Source: Microbispora corallina (lineage in GTDB: Bacteria > Actinomycetota > Actinomycetes > Streptosporangiales > Streptosporangiaceae). Taken from it: a DNA stretch of 64,000 nt. Every line of letters starts with the position of its first letter. The stretch's first letter is position 1. The position numbers were made by a program, and so were the translations under genes. The stretch covers positions 1-64,000 of the forward strand of contig NZ_BOOC01000021.1 of assembly GCF_016863035.1 (NCBI RefSeq), in the 5' to 3' direction. The notes beneath the pieces are model-generated. The model did no database searches and was not told the DNA's origin. It was given only the letters and a program-made list of their open reading frames with translations. This document shows, piece after piece, positions 16,279 to 29,731 of this stretch.

Positions 16279-18735
16279 ATGCGTCGAGAAGCCCGTCGGA
16301 CCGACATGGAACTGATCGAGGCCGTGAGGAGAGGAGACTCCTCGGCCTACGGTCTGCTCTACCAGCGCCACGCGGCCGCCGCCCGGTCCCTGGCCCGGCA
16401 GCTCGTGCAGGGGGACGACGAGGCCGAGGACCTGCTCGTCGAGACGTTCGCGCGGGTGCTGGAGATCGTCCGGGAGGGCGGGGGCCCGCCGGCGGCGTTC
16501 CGGCCGTACCTGCTGACGGCCCTGCGGCGGTACGCCGCGACCGGCCGGGTCGACGTCGCGGAGCCCTGGACGGTCCACGTGCACCCCGATCTCGCGGGGC
16601 TGGAGCGCTCGCCGCTCGCCCGGGCCTACCTCTCGCTTCCGGAGCGCTTCCGGATGGTCCTGTGGCACGCCGAGGTCGAGGGCGCGGCGCCCGAGGAGAT
16701 GGCCCCGCTGCTCGGCATGTCGGCGGGCGGCGTGGGCGGGCTCGCCCGGGCGGCCCGAGAGGCGCTGCGCCACGCGTACGTGCGGATCCACCTGGAGGGC
16801 GGGCCGGGCCGGGAGTGCCTCGGGGTGCTGCCGAAGATCTCCCGTCACGTCGAGGGCGGGCTGCCCCCGGCCGAGGCGCGGCTGGTGGACGAGCACGTCG
16901 CCGAGTGCATCGACTGCCGTTCGGTGCTCCTGGAGCTGGCCGACGTCACCCGTGGCCTGCGGGTGGTCGTCGGCCAGCTCATCGCGGGCCCGGTCGTCGA
17001 CGACTACCTCGCCGACCTCGCCCGGCAGGGCGGCGCCGCCCCGGGCGGTCTGGTCGCGGCGGCCCGCACCGCCCTGGCCGGACGGCCCCGCCTCTCGGAG
17101 CTGGCCGGCCTCCTGCGCCCGGCGCGGCCCGAGCACGCCCGTCCGAGCGAGCGGAGCAAAATGGGCTCGTCCTGGGCCGGCGACCTGCTGCGCGGGGTCC
17201 CCACCCCCGTGCGGGCCGTCCTGGCCGGTGTGCTGGCGGCGACGGTGGCGACGGCGGCGTTCCTCCTGGTGGCCCGGCCGATGACGGTGCGCCCGGTCGC
17301 CCGGCAGGCCGCGCTCCCCGCGTCCTCGCGGACGGAGCCGACCCTGGTGCCGGGGCCGTCCCCCGCCTCGCCCGCGCCCACCGCGGACGCCGGCGTCGAT
17401 CGGGACGCCGCCGGACGCTCAGGACGCCGGCGGATCGAGACGCGCGCGCCGCGCCGCGCCGAGCCGTCCGTGCCGCGGGAACGCACGCGGAAGGCGGGCG
17501 CGGCCGACCTCGTCGCGAGCATCGACCCCCTCGGCGCGCTGCTGCGGGCCCAGTCCGGCCTCATCGCGGTCCGCCTGCGCAACGCGGGCGCCGTGCGCAG
17601 CGGCGACGTCGAGGCCGCCGTGACGCTGCCTCGGGGCGTCACGCTCGTGTCCTCGGGCCGCCGCCGGTCCGGGGCCCGTACGGCCGACGGCTGGGCCTGC
17701 CGTACGGGCGGCCGGGTCGTGCGCTGCGGGAGGGGGGCGCTGGCGCCGGGGGAGGTGACCGCGATCTTCCTTCGGGTCGCCGTGGCGGCCGACGCGCCCA
17801 TCGGGCGGGGGCCGGGGGTGGCGGTGCGGTCGGAGGGCGTGCGGGCGGCGGCGACCGCGGTGTCGGGCGTGCGCGCCTCCGGCGCCGCGGCCCGGTTCGC
17901 CGCCGACGGCCGGGTGGTCACGCGGGTCGTCGGCAACACGCTGGTCAGCGCGGCCGTCCCGCCGAGCGGATGCGCCCCGGGCGACGCCGGGCCCGCCGAG
18001 GACGTGGGCGTCGCGATCCCCGTCGATCTCGACGACGACGACACGACGGAGAGTTCGAGCTGCGCCCGGCTCGATCTGCCGGCCGGCGGCAGGGTCCTGT
18101 GGGCCGGCCTCTACTGGGCGGCCGGCGGGCACGACGTCGACCCGGGAGGCGAGATCCGGCTCCGGCCGCCGGGCGCGGCCGAGTACGGCGTCGTCCGCGC
18201 GGCCGAGATCGCCCGCCGCGACCTGCCGGACGGGTCGGGCTACCAGGCGTTCGCGGACGTCACCTCGCTCGTCCGGGCGGCCGGTCCCGGCTCCTGGTGG
18301 GCCGCCGACCCCACCACCCTGGACGGGGCCGTGCGGCACGCCGGCTGGAGCCTCGTGGTCATGGCGACCGACGATCGGCAGCCGTACACGCGGGCCGTCG
18401 TGCTGGACGCCGCGGCCGTGGTGGACGAGTCCGGCGGGTCGCTGCGGATCCCGCTCGACGGCCTCGCCCCCGTCTCTGCGCCGGCCAGGATCGACCTCGT
18501 GGTCTGGAACGGCCAGGGCGTCAAGGGAGGGGTGGTCACGTTGAGCGACCGGTCCCGGCCCGGCGGCGGGGAGCGGCGGCGCGGGGGCGCGCTCGACCTC
18601 ACCGCCGGGGGCACGGCGGTCGCGGCCGACACCATCCACGCGCTGCTCGGACCGCATCCCGTCCTGCGGCTCACGACCAGGCGGAACTCCTTGTTCTTCG
18701 GGGTCGCGGTGGTCAGCGCCCGTACGTGGTCCTGA
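16279..18735 (+). CDS. ECF sigma factor fused to zinc-finger, membrane anchor and surface domain
   Basis: The 818-residue polypeptide has sigma region 2 at about 10 to 80 (AVRRGDSSAYGLLYQRH; EDLLVETFARVL) and region 4 at about 105 to 165 (LPERFRMVLWHAEVEG). An anti-sigma-like zinc motif HVAECIDC follows at about 210, then one transmembrane helix at 312 to 333. The outside part has a DUF11-like beta domain (about 414 to 525) and a C-terminal domain with LWAGLYWAAGG (607 on), GYQAFADVTSLV and GWSLVVMA, as in actinobacterial surface proteins. Topology predicts sigma inside and the sensor or adhesin outside. ATG at 16279 has GAGGT upstream. Long C-terminal ECF extensions are known in Actinobacteria; the specific group was not determined. 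Confidence 0.85.
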   Translation: MRREARRTDMELIEAVRRGDSSAYGLLYQRHAAAARSLARQLVQGDDEAEDLLVETFARVLEIVREGGGPPAAFRPYLLTALRRYAATGRVDVAEPWTVHVHPDLAGLERSPLARAYLSLPERFRMVLWHAEVEGAAPEEMAPLLGMSAGGVGGLARAAREALRHAYVRIHLEGGPGRECLGVLPKISRHVEGGLPPAEARLVDEHVAECIDCRSVLLELADVTRGLRVVVGQLIAGPVVDDYLADLARQGGAAPGGLVAAARTALAGRPRLSELAGLLRPARPEHARPSERSKMGSSWAGDLLRGVPTPVRAVLAGVLAATVATAAFLLVARPMTVRPVARQAALPASSRTEPTLVPGPSPASPAPTADAGVDRDAAGRSGRRRIETRAPRRAEPSVPRERTRKAGAADLVASIDPLGALLRAQSGLIAVRLRNAGAVRSGDVEAAVTLPRGVTLVSSGRRRSGARTADGWACRTGGRVVRCGRGALAPGEVTAIFLRVAVAADAPIGRGPGVAVRSEGVRAAATAVSGVRASGAAARFAADGRVVTRVVGNTLVSAAVPPSGCAPGDAGPAEDVGVAIPVDLDDDDTTESSSCARLDLPAGGRVLWAGLYWAAGGHDVDPGGEIRLRPPGAAEYGVVRAAEIARRDLPDGSGYQAFADVTSLVRAAGPGSWWAADPTTLDGAVRHAGWSLVVMATDDRQPYTRAVVLDAAAVVDESGGSLRIPLDGLAPVSAPARIDLVVWNGQGVKGGVVTLSDRSRPGGGERRRGGALDLTAGGTAVAADTIHALLGPHPVLRLTTRRNSLFFGVAVVSARTWS

Positions 18736-18831
18736 CCTCGGGAGGGGCAGGCAAGACCCGGACAAACTGGTACGGTCTGCGTGAACGCTTCCAAGGTCAG
18801 GGATGCGGGTCCACAGGCTCCGCATCGTGCG

Positions 18832-18863
18832 GCGAGGGCTGAATCGCCGGGATTCACCCTCGC
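18832..18863 (+). terminator. Long hairpin after the sigma fusion gene
   Basis: GCGAGGG plus TGAATC pair with GATTCA plus CCCTCGC around a 5-base loop, with one bulged C. It lies about 100 bases after the sigma-fusion stop and 54 bases before the NYN gene. Confidence 0.6.
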
Positions 18864-18916
18864 ACGATCACCCGCTTGACTACCCTGAAAGAGCCACGTA
18901 GGAAGGGCGGTGTCGC

Positions 18917-20176
18917 GTGGATCGCTGCGCGCTGTTCGTTGACGCCGGCTACGTGCTGGCGGACGGCGCAATGGCCGTACACGGCACCCGCCATCGCGAA
19001 GCCGTCGCCTGGGACTACCCCGGCCTGCTGCAGCTCCTGACGAACCTGTCGCGGGAGCGTACGGGCCTGCCGCTGCTGCGGTGCTACTGGTACGAGGCGA
19101 CCGTCGAGGGCCGCCGCACCCCCGAGCACGACGTGCTGGCCGACATCCCCGGGCTGAAGCTCCGCCTGGCCCGCATCCGGCCCGGCCGCCGCGAGGGCGT
19201 CGACGCGCAGGTGCACCGCGACCTGATGACGCTGGCCCGCAACAACGCGGTGTGCGACGCGGTCGTGGTGAGCGGCGACGAGGACCTCGCCCAGGTGGTC
19301 TGCGACGCCCAGGACCTCGGCATCCGGGTGACGGTCGTGCAGATCGCCGGCGACGGCGCCTGGTCGTCCTCCCGGACGCTCCGGCAGGAGTGCGACGACC
19401 TCATCGAGATGGCCGGCGGCCACCTCCGGCCGTACGTGACGATGGTGACCACCCAGGACCACGGCCTGAGCATCGGGAACGGGCAGCACCACCAGCAGTC
19501 CGCGGGCAACGGCCAGTCGCGGTCGAACGGCGTGGTGCCGCTGGCCAACGGGTCGCACGGCGCCGGGCGCTCCTCGGCGGCCCACGCGCGCCCGACGCCT
19601 CCGGCCCTGCCCGCGCAGCCGTCCACGACGTCGTACTCGGCGTACGGTCAGGAGCCGCCGCCCGCGGCCCCGCCGCAGCCGGCCCCCCAGCCTCCTGCCC
19701 AGCCCGCCCCGCAGGCGCAGGCCCAGCCGCCGGTGGCTCCGCCGCCTCCGCCCGCCGTGTCCCCGCCCGCCGTGCCCCCGGCCCCGCCCGTCCAGCCGCC
19801 GCCCACCCAGCCGGCTCCCACGGCCTCCCCGTACTCGTCCTCGGGCACGGGGGCGTACACGCCGTCTCAGCTCGGGCCGTACACCGGGCCGCAGCCGGCC
19901 CCCGTGCCGGTGCAGAACGCCGGCGGCACGACCACGCTGGCCGAAGCGGTGAAGGCCGCGCACAAGGAGGGCCACGACTTCGGCGACTCGGTGGCCAGGG
20001 ACGCCCCGGCGCTGTGGCTGGAGGCCGTGCTCGCCCGCAAGCCCCGCATGCCCTCCGACCTGGAGGCCCGCCTCCTCCAGGGCTCGTCGCTGCCGATCGA
20101 CTTCCTGCTGCACGACGAGGTCCGCCACGCCCTCCGCCGCGGCTTCTGGGACGCCCTCGAACGCGCGCGGCGCTGA
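18917..20176 (+). CDS. NYN-domain (LabA/PIN-like) protein with Pro-rich linker
   Basis: The 419-residue protein has an N-terminal NYN domain of the PIN-like ribonuclease superfamily (residues 1 to about 165). Acidic positions are Asp9 (LFVDAGY), Asp96 (EGVDAQVHRDL) and Asp121/123 (VVSGDEDLAQVV), the expected metal-binding set. A Gln/Asn/Ser then Pro/Ala-rich linker covers about 180 to 325. A helical C-terminal domain of about 85 residues ends in RGFWDALERARR. An RNA-processing role is inferred from the fold only. The GTG start has GGAAGG upstream. Confidence 0.82.
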   Translation: MDRCALFVDAGYVLADGAMAVHGTRHREAVAWDYPGLLQLLTNLSRERTGLPLLRCYWYEATVEGRRTPEHDVLADIPGLKLRLARIRPGRREGVDAQVHRDLMTLARNNAVCDAVVVSGDEDLAQVVCDAQDLGIRVTVVQIAGDGAWSSSRTLRQECDDLIEMAGGHLRPYVTMVTTQDHGLSIGNGQHHQQSAGNGQSRSNGVVPLANGSHGAGRSSAAHARPTPPALPAQPSTTSYSAYGQEPPPAAPPQPAPQPPAQPAPQAQAQPPVAPPPPPAVSPPAVPPAPPVQPPPTQPAPTASPYSSSGTGAYTPSQLGPYTGPQPAPVPVQNAGGTTTLAEAVKAAHKEGHDFGDSVARDAPALWLEAVLARKPRMPSDLEARLLQGSSLPIDFLLHDEVRHALRRGFWDALERARR

Positions 20177-20261
20177 GCTGGACTGACGAGCGAGCGGGGA
20201 GCGAGGCACGAGCGACCCCGAGCGAGAAAGGAAGCCGGCGCCTGTGGGCGCGCGTTCCGCC

Positions 20262-20341
20262 GAGCGCAGCGAGGCCATGTAGACGGTACGCGCGCGGCGC
20301 TGAGCGCGGCGAGGCCATGTCGACAGTACGCGCGCGGCGCT
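20262..20341 (+). repeat. Two tandem 40-bp repeats downstream of the NYN gene
   Basis: Units 20262-20301 and 20302-20341 differ at three positions. Each ends in GCGCGCGGCGCT, a motif that also occurs at the end of the NYN coding sequence (20163 on). The 191-base gap holding them has no gene. Confidence 0.85.
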
Positions 20342-20367
20342 GAGCTGGGCGGCTTTTGGGGGAGGGG

Positions 20368-21000
20368 CTACTGGAGGGCGTCGAAGCCGGCGCGGAGGTG
20401 GGTGACGCGCTCCGCGAGGTCGGCGACCGCGCCGTTCACGGTGGTGTCGCCTGACTTGTCGGCCAGTTCGCGGACCCGCCGCAGCTCGTCCTCGACGGCG
20501 ACGACGCGCCGGGACAGCTCGGCCAGCACCGACGTCTGGTCGGCGCCGGCGCCGCCGGGCAGCTCGGTGGACAGGCGCTCGCGCAGCAGCGCGGCCTGCT
20601 CGGTGAGCCGCCGGTTCATCGTGTAGAGCTCGACGAACACCGCGACCTTGGCCCGCAGGACCCACGGGTCGAAGGGCTTGGTCAGGTAGTCGACCGCGCC
20701 GGCGGCGTACCCGCGGAAGGCGTAGTCGGGCGCGCTGTCCACCACGGTCAGGAAGATGATCGGGATGTTGCGGGTCCGCTCGCGCCGTTTGATGTGCGCG
20801 GCCGTCTCGAACCCGTCCATGCCCGGCATGCGGACGTCGAGCAGGATGAGCGCGAAGTCGGTCGACAGGAGTGCCTTCAGGGCCTCCTCACCGGACCTGG
20901 CCCGCATGGGGATCACGTCGAGCGAGCTGAGGATCGCCTCGAGCGCGATCAGATTCTCCTCCCGGTCGTCGACCAGCAGGACCCTGGCGCGGTCAGGCAT
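20368..21000 (-). CDS. osaB: Response-regulator receiver with coiled-coil tail (OsaB-like)
   Basis: The 210-residue protein has a complete receiver domain: acidic pair DD at 11 and 12, phosphoacceptor Asp55 (LILLDVRMPGMDG), Thr/Lys switch residues in FLTVVD and YLTKPFD. There is no DNA-binding domain. Residues about 125 to 210 form amphipathic helices suited to a coiled coil. It starts 3 bases after the hybrid kinase stop. Gene order and architecture match OsaB of Streptomyces coelicolor, needed for osmoadaptation (family knowledge). Assignment of the symbol is by architecture, not by alignment. Confidence 0.78.
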   Translation of the reverse strand: MPDRARVLLVDDREENLIALEAILSSLDVIPMRARSGEEALKALLSTDFALILLDVRMPGMDGFETAAHIKRRERTRNIPIIFLTVVDSAPDYAFRGYAAGAVDYLTKPFDPWVLRAKVAVFVELYTMNRRLTEQAALLRERLSTELPGGAGADQTSVLAELSRRVVAVEDELRRVRELADKSGDTTVNGAVADLAERVTHLRAGFDALQ

Positions 21001-21003
21001 CGA

Positions 21004-25218
<4,215 letters not shown>

Positions 25219-25359
25219 GTAGCCTCCTTTACCCCATCGGGGGTTACGCGACCAAGGCGAACGGCACTTCAGCCGCGGACTCCATGCCAGTCTGTCACGT
25301 TCCGTGGGGTGAGGGGTGCCTTGATTGACCCTGTGTCAGTCGGAAGTGTGGTAAGCACA

Positions 25360-26898
25360 ATGACAGTGGCAACTACCCCTCGCGCCGTGCTGGCGGCGTC
25401 TTTCACGCCGGGCGAGACGGCCGTACCCGAAGCGAGGCGGTTCACGCGTGAAGTGATGACCGCGTGGGCCGCCATGTCCGTATGCGACGAGGCGGAACGG
25501 CTGACGGCCGACCTGGTCGGGCGGGTGTCCGGTGAGCCGTTCGAGGTGGTCTGGATCCACAACGGCGAGTCCGTCCAGGTGGAGATCCGGGAGAAGGCCG
25601 ACGACGCCGCGGGCGACCGGCCGGGGGAGGCCGCGGGCTGGGGGGTGACGTTCACCACGTCGCTGCGCACCCGCTGGGCCAGGATCGACCTGCCGGGCCG
25701 CGAGCCGGTGCAGAGCGACGAGTGGCTGATCGAGGCGGCCAACGGTCCCGGCTGGCTCGGGTTCCTCGCCGACGCCAGCGACCTGCTGGCCGGCACCCTC
25801 GACCCGGAGATGGTTCCGGCGATCATCGCGCAGATCGTGGTGCCGCGGCTGGCGAGCTGGTGCGCCGTCTACACCGCCCAGAACGACTACGGCCCGGTGC
25901 GCCCGGCGTACCTCTGGCACGCGGACGAGACGCAGATCGACGGGCTGCGCGAGGAGCTCGACGAGGTCCAGATCCCCTCCGAGGACGGCATCGCGGTGCT
26001 GCACATCGGCGAGTGGCAGTCGCTGGCGTTCCCGCTGACCGCCCGGGGACGGCGGCTCGGCCTCATGTGCCTCGGCCGCCGCGACCGCTTCCCTGACGAG
26101 GCCATCCAGATCGCCGAGGACGTCGGCAGGCGGGCCGCGTTCGCGCTCGACAACGCCCGCCTGTACGCCCAGCAGGCGGCGGCCAACCGGGCCCTGCAGC
26201 GCAGCCTGCTCCCGCCGGACGAGCCGACGACCCCCGGCCTCGACTTCCACGTGATCTACGAGCCCGCCGGGGAGACCAACGAGGTCGGCGGCGACTTCTA
26301 CGACCTGTTCCCGGTGGGCGAGGGGGTCTGGCGCTTCGCCATCGGCGACGTCTGCGGCACCGGGCCGGAGGCGGCCGCGGTCACCGGCCTCGCCCGGCAC
26401 GCGCTGCGGCTGCTCGGACGGGAGGGGTACGGCGTCGCCGCCGTCATGTCCCGGCTCAACCAGGCCATCCTGGAGGAGGGCGAGCGCGCCCGCTTCCTGA
26501 CCCTGCTGCACGGCGAGATCCGCCGGGTCGACGACGGGCTCGACATCCGCCTGGTGTCGGCCGGCCACCCCGAGGCGCTGCGGCTGCGGCCCAGCGGCGT
26601 GGTGGACGGCGTCGCCACGCCACAGTCGCTGCTCGGCGTGTTCCCGGAGGTGCACTTCGAGGAGGACGACGTCCACCTCGGCCCCGGCGACGTGCTGCTG
26701 GGTGTGACCGACGGCGTGACCGAGCGGCGGTCGGGCTCCCGGCTGCTCGACGACGACGGCGGCCTGGCCAAACTGCTGGCCGAGTGCGTCGACCTGTCGG
26801 CGCGGGCGGTGGCCGAGCGGATCCGGCGGGCCGTCCAGGACTTCGCGATCGAGCCCAGCGCCGACGACCTCGCGATCCTCGTCCTGCGCGCCCCCTGA
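25360..26898 (+). CDS. GAF-PP2C (SpoIIE/RsbU-type) phosphatase with degenerate RsbW-like N-terminus
   Basis: The 512-residue protein has residues 1 to about 125 resembling a worn-down RsbW/HATPase module (SVCDEAERLTADLVG) without a clear N-box. A GAF domain covers about 145 to 280. A PP2C-type phosphatase covers about 300 to 512, with GGDFYDLF, IGDVCGTG, GVTDGVTE and SADDLAILVL carrying the metal Asp residues. It is divergent from the OsaA-like kinase, as osaC is in Streptomyces, where OsaC is a larger RsbW-PAS-GAF-PP2C protein acting on sigma-B. ATG at 25360 is chosen because upstream codons lie in the shared promoter region. Confidence 0.82.
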   Translation: MTVATTPRAVLAASFTPGETAVPEARRFTREVMTAWAAMSVCDEAERLTADLVGRVSGEPFEVVWIHNGESVQVEIREKADDAAGDRPGEAAGWGVTFTTSLRTRWARIDLPGREPVQSDEWLIEAANGPGWLGFLADASDLLAGTLDPEMVPAIIAQIVVPRLASWCAVYTAQNDYGPVRPAYLWHADETQIDGLREELDEVQIPSEDGIAVLHIGEWQSLAFPLTARGRRLGLMCLGRRDRFPDEAIQIAEDVGRRAAFALDNARLYAQQAAANRALQRSLLPPDEPTTPGLDFHVIYEPAGETNEVGGDFYDLFPVGEGVWRFAIGDVCGTGPEAAAVTGLARHALRLLGREGYGVAAVMSRLNQAILEEGERARFLTLLHGEIRRVDDGLDIRLVSAGHPEALRLRPSGVVDGVATPQSLLGVFPEVHFEEDDVHLGPGDVLLGVTDGVTERRSGSRLLDDDGGLAKLLAECVDLSARAVAERIRRAVQDFAIEPSADDLAILVLRAP

Positions 26899-26944
26899 CG
26901 GCGCCGCGACCCGCTTCAGGTCCTATGTCAGGGCCCGGGCGGCG

Positions 26945-28705
26945 TCAGGTTCGGGCGGCCAGGGCCCGGACGGCGAAGTCGATCGAGGCCGACATCTGCC
27001 GGATGCGCTCCTCGACCACGAGGGTCCCGTGGCCGGCGTCGTACCGGTACACCGACGCCTCGTGGCCGTGGTCGGCCAGGGCCTCCAGGTAGCGCTCGAT
27101 CTGCCGGATGGGGCAGCGGGGGTCGTTCTCGCCCGCGAGGATCAGCAGCGGCGACTGCACCATGTCCGCGTAGGTGATCGGCGACGACGCGGCGTACCGC
27201 TCGGGCGCCTCGGACGGCGTGCCGCCCAGCAGCGCCCGGTGCGTGGCCCGCAGCCCCTCGGCCTCGTCCTCGTACGCCGCCGCGTGGTCGGCGATCGGGA
27301 CGGCCGCGATCCCGGCGGCCCACGTCTTCGGCTGCGTGCCGAGCGCGAGCAGGGTCAGGTAGCCGCCCCACGACGACCCGCTCAGCACGAGCCGGGCGGG
27401 GTCGGCGATCCCCCGCTCCACGGCCCACTCCCGTACGGCGGACACGTCGGCCAGTTCGACGTGCCCCACCTCTCCCCGGAGGGCGTCCCGCCAGGCCGAG
27501 CCGTACCCGGTGGAGCCGCGGTAGTTGACCCGGATGACCGCGAAGCCGCAGTCGACCCAGGCCGCCACGTGCGGCTGGAAGGAGTCGTCGTCCTGCCCGG
27601 CCGGGCCGCCGTGCAGCAGGAACACGGTCGGGTACGGCGAGGCCACCCGCTCCGGACGGGAGACGAGCGCGTGCACCCGGCCGCCGGGGCCCTCCACGTC
27701 GACGTCCTCCAGCGGCACGGACGGCGGCGGCGTCCGGCCGGGGCTGAGGACGACGTGCCCGCTGCTCGACCGGATCACGGGCGGGTGGGCGGCGCTCGAC
27801 CAGGAGTACTCCACGGTGCCGTCGGGCCGGGGCGTGGCGGCGTCGATCACGCCGTGGGGGCTCTCGATCGGCGTGAGGCCGCCGCCCGGGAGGTCGTACC
27901 TGAGCAGGTCGGTGCGGCCGCGGTGGTTGTGGACGATGAGCAGGGCCCGGCCGTCCCCGTACCAGTCGGCGTCGATCTCCCCGGGCACCGGCAGCCAGAT
28001 CTCGCGCTGCTCTCCGGTCACCGGGTCCCACACCAGCGGCTCGCGACGGCCCCGGCGCTCGTGCAGGACGAGCAGCCGCCGATCGCCGGGGACGGGGGCG
28101 AACCGGGCGCCGGCCACGCCCTTGCCCGGCCCGTCGTACAGGTCGCCGACCGTGTCGCCGTTGGTGCGCAGGACCCGGAGGGCGGGGTGCAGGGCGTCGC
28201 CGTGCTCGCTGTGCACGACGGCGACGAGCGACCCGTCGAGGGAGAGGTCGGCGACCGCGGCGTACTCGTCGTGCCGGTAGATCGTCACCGGCTCCGCGTC
28301 GGGGCGGGCCAGCAGGATCTCGAAGCCGGCGCGGGACGAGCGGCCGACGGCGGCCGTGCCGTTGTTGGCCAGGCCGAGCCCGCACGGGTGGCCGGGCGGC
28401 ATCGGCGCCGGCACGTCCTCCCCGCCCTGGAAGGGCTGGCGCATCCACACGCCCATCTCGTCGCCGTCGGTGTCGGCGAACCACCAGATCCAGCGGCCGG
28501 TCGGGTCGATCGCGCCGCGCGAGGTGCCCTCGGGACGGTCGGTCACCTGACGGGTCTGCCCCGTGGAGCGGTCCCAGGCGTAGATCTCCCAGGCCCCGGA
28601 GGCGTTGCCGCGGTAGACGGCGCGCTGCGGCGCCAGCCGCGCCCACGCAGGCAGGGTGACCCGGGGAGCGCGGAACCTGGCCTGCCAGCGTTCCTCGGCC
28701 TTCAT
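26945..28705 (-). CDS. S9-family prolyl oligopeptidase-type serine peptidase
   Basis: The 586-residue protein has an N-terminal beta-propeller (about 1 to 330) with repeated WDRSTG-like and YDLPGG-like blades, and a C-terminal alpha/beta hydrolase domain. Catalytic Ser445 sits in GSSWGGY. The Asp is in GENDPRCP and the His in AGHGT. The oxyanion segment HGGPAGQDD is present. There is no signal peptide, so it is cytosolic. The start is supported by GGGGAGG 4 bases upstream. An oligopeptide or acyl-peptide substrate is likely. Confidence 0.92.
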   Translation of the reverse strand: MKAEERWQARFRAPRVTLPAWARLAPQRAVYRGNASGAWEIYAWDRSTGQTRQVTDRPEGTSRGAIDPTGRWIWWFADTDGDEMGVWMRQPFQGGEDVPAPMPPGHPCGLGLANNGTAAVGRSSRAGFEILLARPDAEPVTIYRHDEYAAVADLSLDGSLVAVVHSEHGDALHPALRVLRTNGDTVGDLYDGPGKGVAGARFAPVPGDRRLLVLHERRGRREPLVWDPVTGEQREIWLPVPGEIDADWYGDGRALLIVHNHRGRTDLLRYDLPGGGLTPIESPHGVIDAATPRPDGTVEYSWSSAAHPPVIRSSSGHVVLSPGRTPPPSVPLEDVDVEGPGGRVHALVSRPERVASPYPTVFLLHGGPAGQDDDSFQPHVAAWVDCGFAVIRVNYRGSTGYGSAWRDALRGEVGHVELADVSAVREWAVERGIADPARLVLSGSSWGGYLTLLALGTQPKTWAAGIAAVPIADHAAAYEDEAEGLRATHRALLGGTPSEAPERYAASSPITYADMVQSPLLILAGENDPRCPIRQIERYLEALADHGHEASVYRYDAGHGTLVVEERIRQMSASIDFAVRALAART

Positions 28706-28797
28706 GCGCCCTCCCCTGGTCCCGTCGGGGTCGCCGTTAAGTATGTCCCGTTAGTAGGGGCATTGGCCGACAATTAGGGGATTTTCCTGGCGGCGCG

Positions 28798-29619
28798 TCA
28801 CCTGTGTGCCCGCCACGTGCCGATACGGAAGGACGCGGTCACCCGTACCGGATCGGGCAGTTCGGCGATCAGGACGGCGACCTCGCCGGGCCGGGTGTGC
28901 CAGGCGCTCGGTCCCATGCCGACGACCGCCTCCACGGCCTTGTGGTCGAGGTCGAGGGCGATCTCCACGTCCTCCCGCCCGGCGGGCGCGAAGTCCTCGC
29001 CCAGGGTGTCCTCCAGCCGGCGCTCCTTGTCCTCGTCCACCCGCAGCAGCCCGAGCCGTTCCACGATCGGGCTCAGGTGGCCGGGCGCGGGCGTGACGAC
29101 GACGAGCAGGCCGTCCGGGCGTAGGATCCGGGCGAACTCGGGCGCGTTGCGCGGCGCGAAGACGTTGAGGAGCACGTCGGCCGCGCCATCCCTGACGGGC
29201 AGGGCCCGCCACACGTCGGCGACCACCGCCCCCACCCGGGGATGGGATCTGGCCGCCCGCTTCAGCGCGTGCTTGGACACGTCGAGGGCGATGCCCACGG
29301 CCCCCTCGCCGAGGGCCCCCGCCAGGTAGTGGCCCGTCCCGGCTCCGGCGTCCGCCACGACCCCCGCCCCCGCGCACAGCTCCCTCAGCCGTACGGCGAG
29401 GGGGCGGTAGTGCCCGGCCTCCAGGAACGCGGCGCGGGAGGCGACCATCGCAGGCGTGTCGGCCGTGCCCGGGGCCGCCGACCCCGTGAGCATGTTGACG
29501 TAGCCCTGCCGTGCGACGTCGAAGGCGTGCCCGCGAGCGCAGCGGGCCGATCCGGCGTCGAGGCGGAGCCCCGCCCCGCAGACCGGGCAGATCAGGTGGT
29601 CGATGACGTCGCCGAGCAT
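28798..29619 (-). CDS. RlmA-family 23S rRNA (guanine-N1)-methyltransferase
   Basis: The 273-residue protein has an N-terminal zinc site (CPVCGAGL, then CARGH) followed by ARQGYVNML, and a class I SAM-binding fold with VADAGAGTGHYL. This architecture is that of RlmA(I)/RlmA(II, TlrB). Gram-positive members methylate G748 of 23S rRNA and can affect macrolide binding. Whether this one targets G745 or G748 cannot be told. The start at 29619 places the zinc site near residue 11, as in relatives. Confidence 0.88.
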   Translation of the reverse strand: MLGDVIDHLICPVCGAGLRLDAGSARCARGHAFDVARQGYVNMLTGSAAPGTADTPAMVASRAAFLEAGHYRPLAVRLRELCAGAGVVADAGAGTGHYLAGALGEGAVGIALDVSKHALKRAARSHPRVGAVVADVWRALPVRDGAADVLLNVFAPRNAPEFARILRPDGLLVVVTPAPGHLSPIVERLGLLRVDEDKERRLEDTLGEDFAPAGREDVEIALDLDHKAVEAVVGMGPSAWHTRPGEVAVLIAELPDPVRVTASFRIGTWRAHR

Positions 29620-29731
29620 CCGTCCATCATCTCCCGGCCGCCCGGGGCGGACGGCAAGCGGACTGCAGGAGGACGGCAAGCGGCCGGGCGTCTCATGGAC
29701 ACAGAAGGAAGTTCCGAAGGGGGAGATCGAG

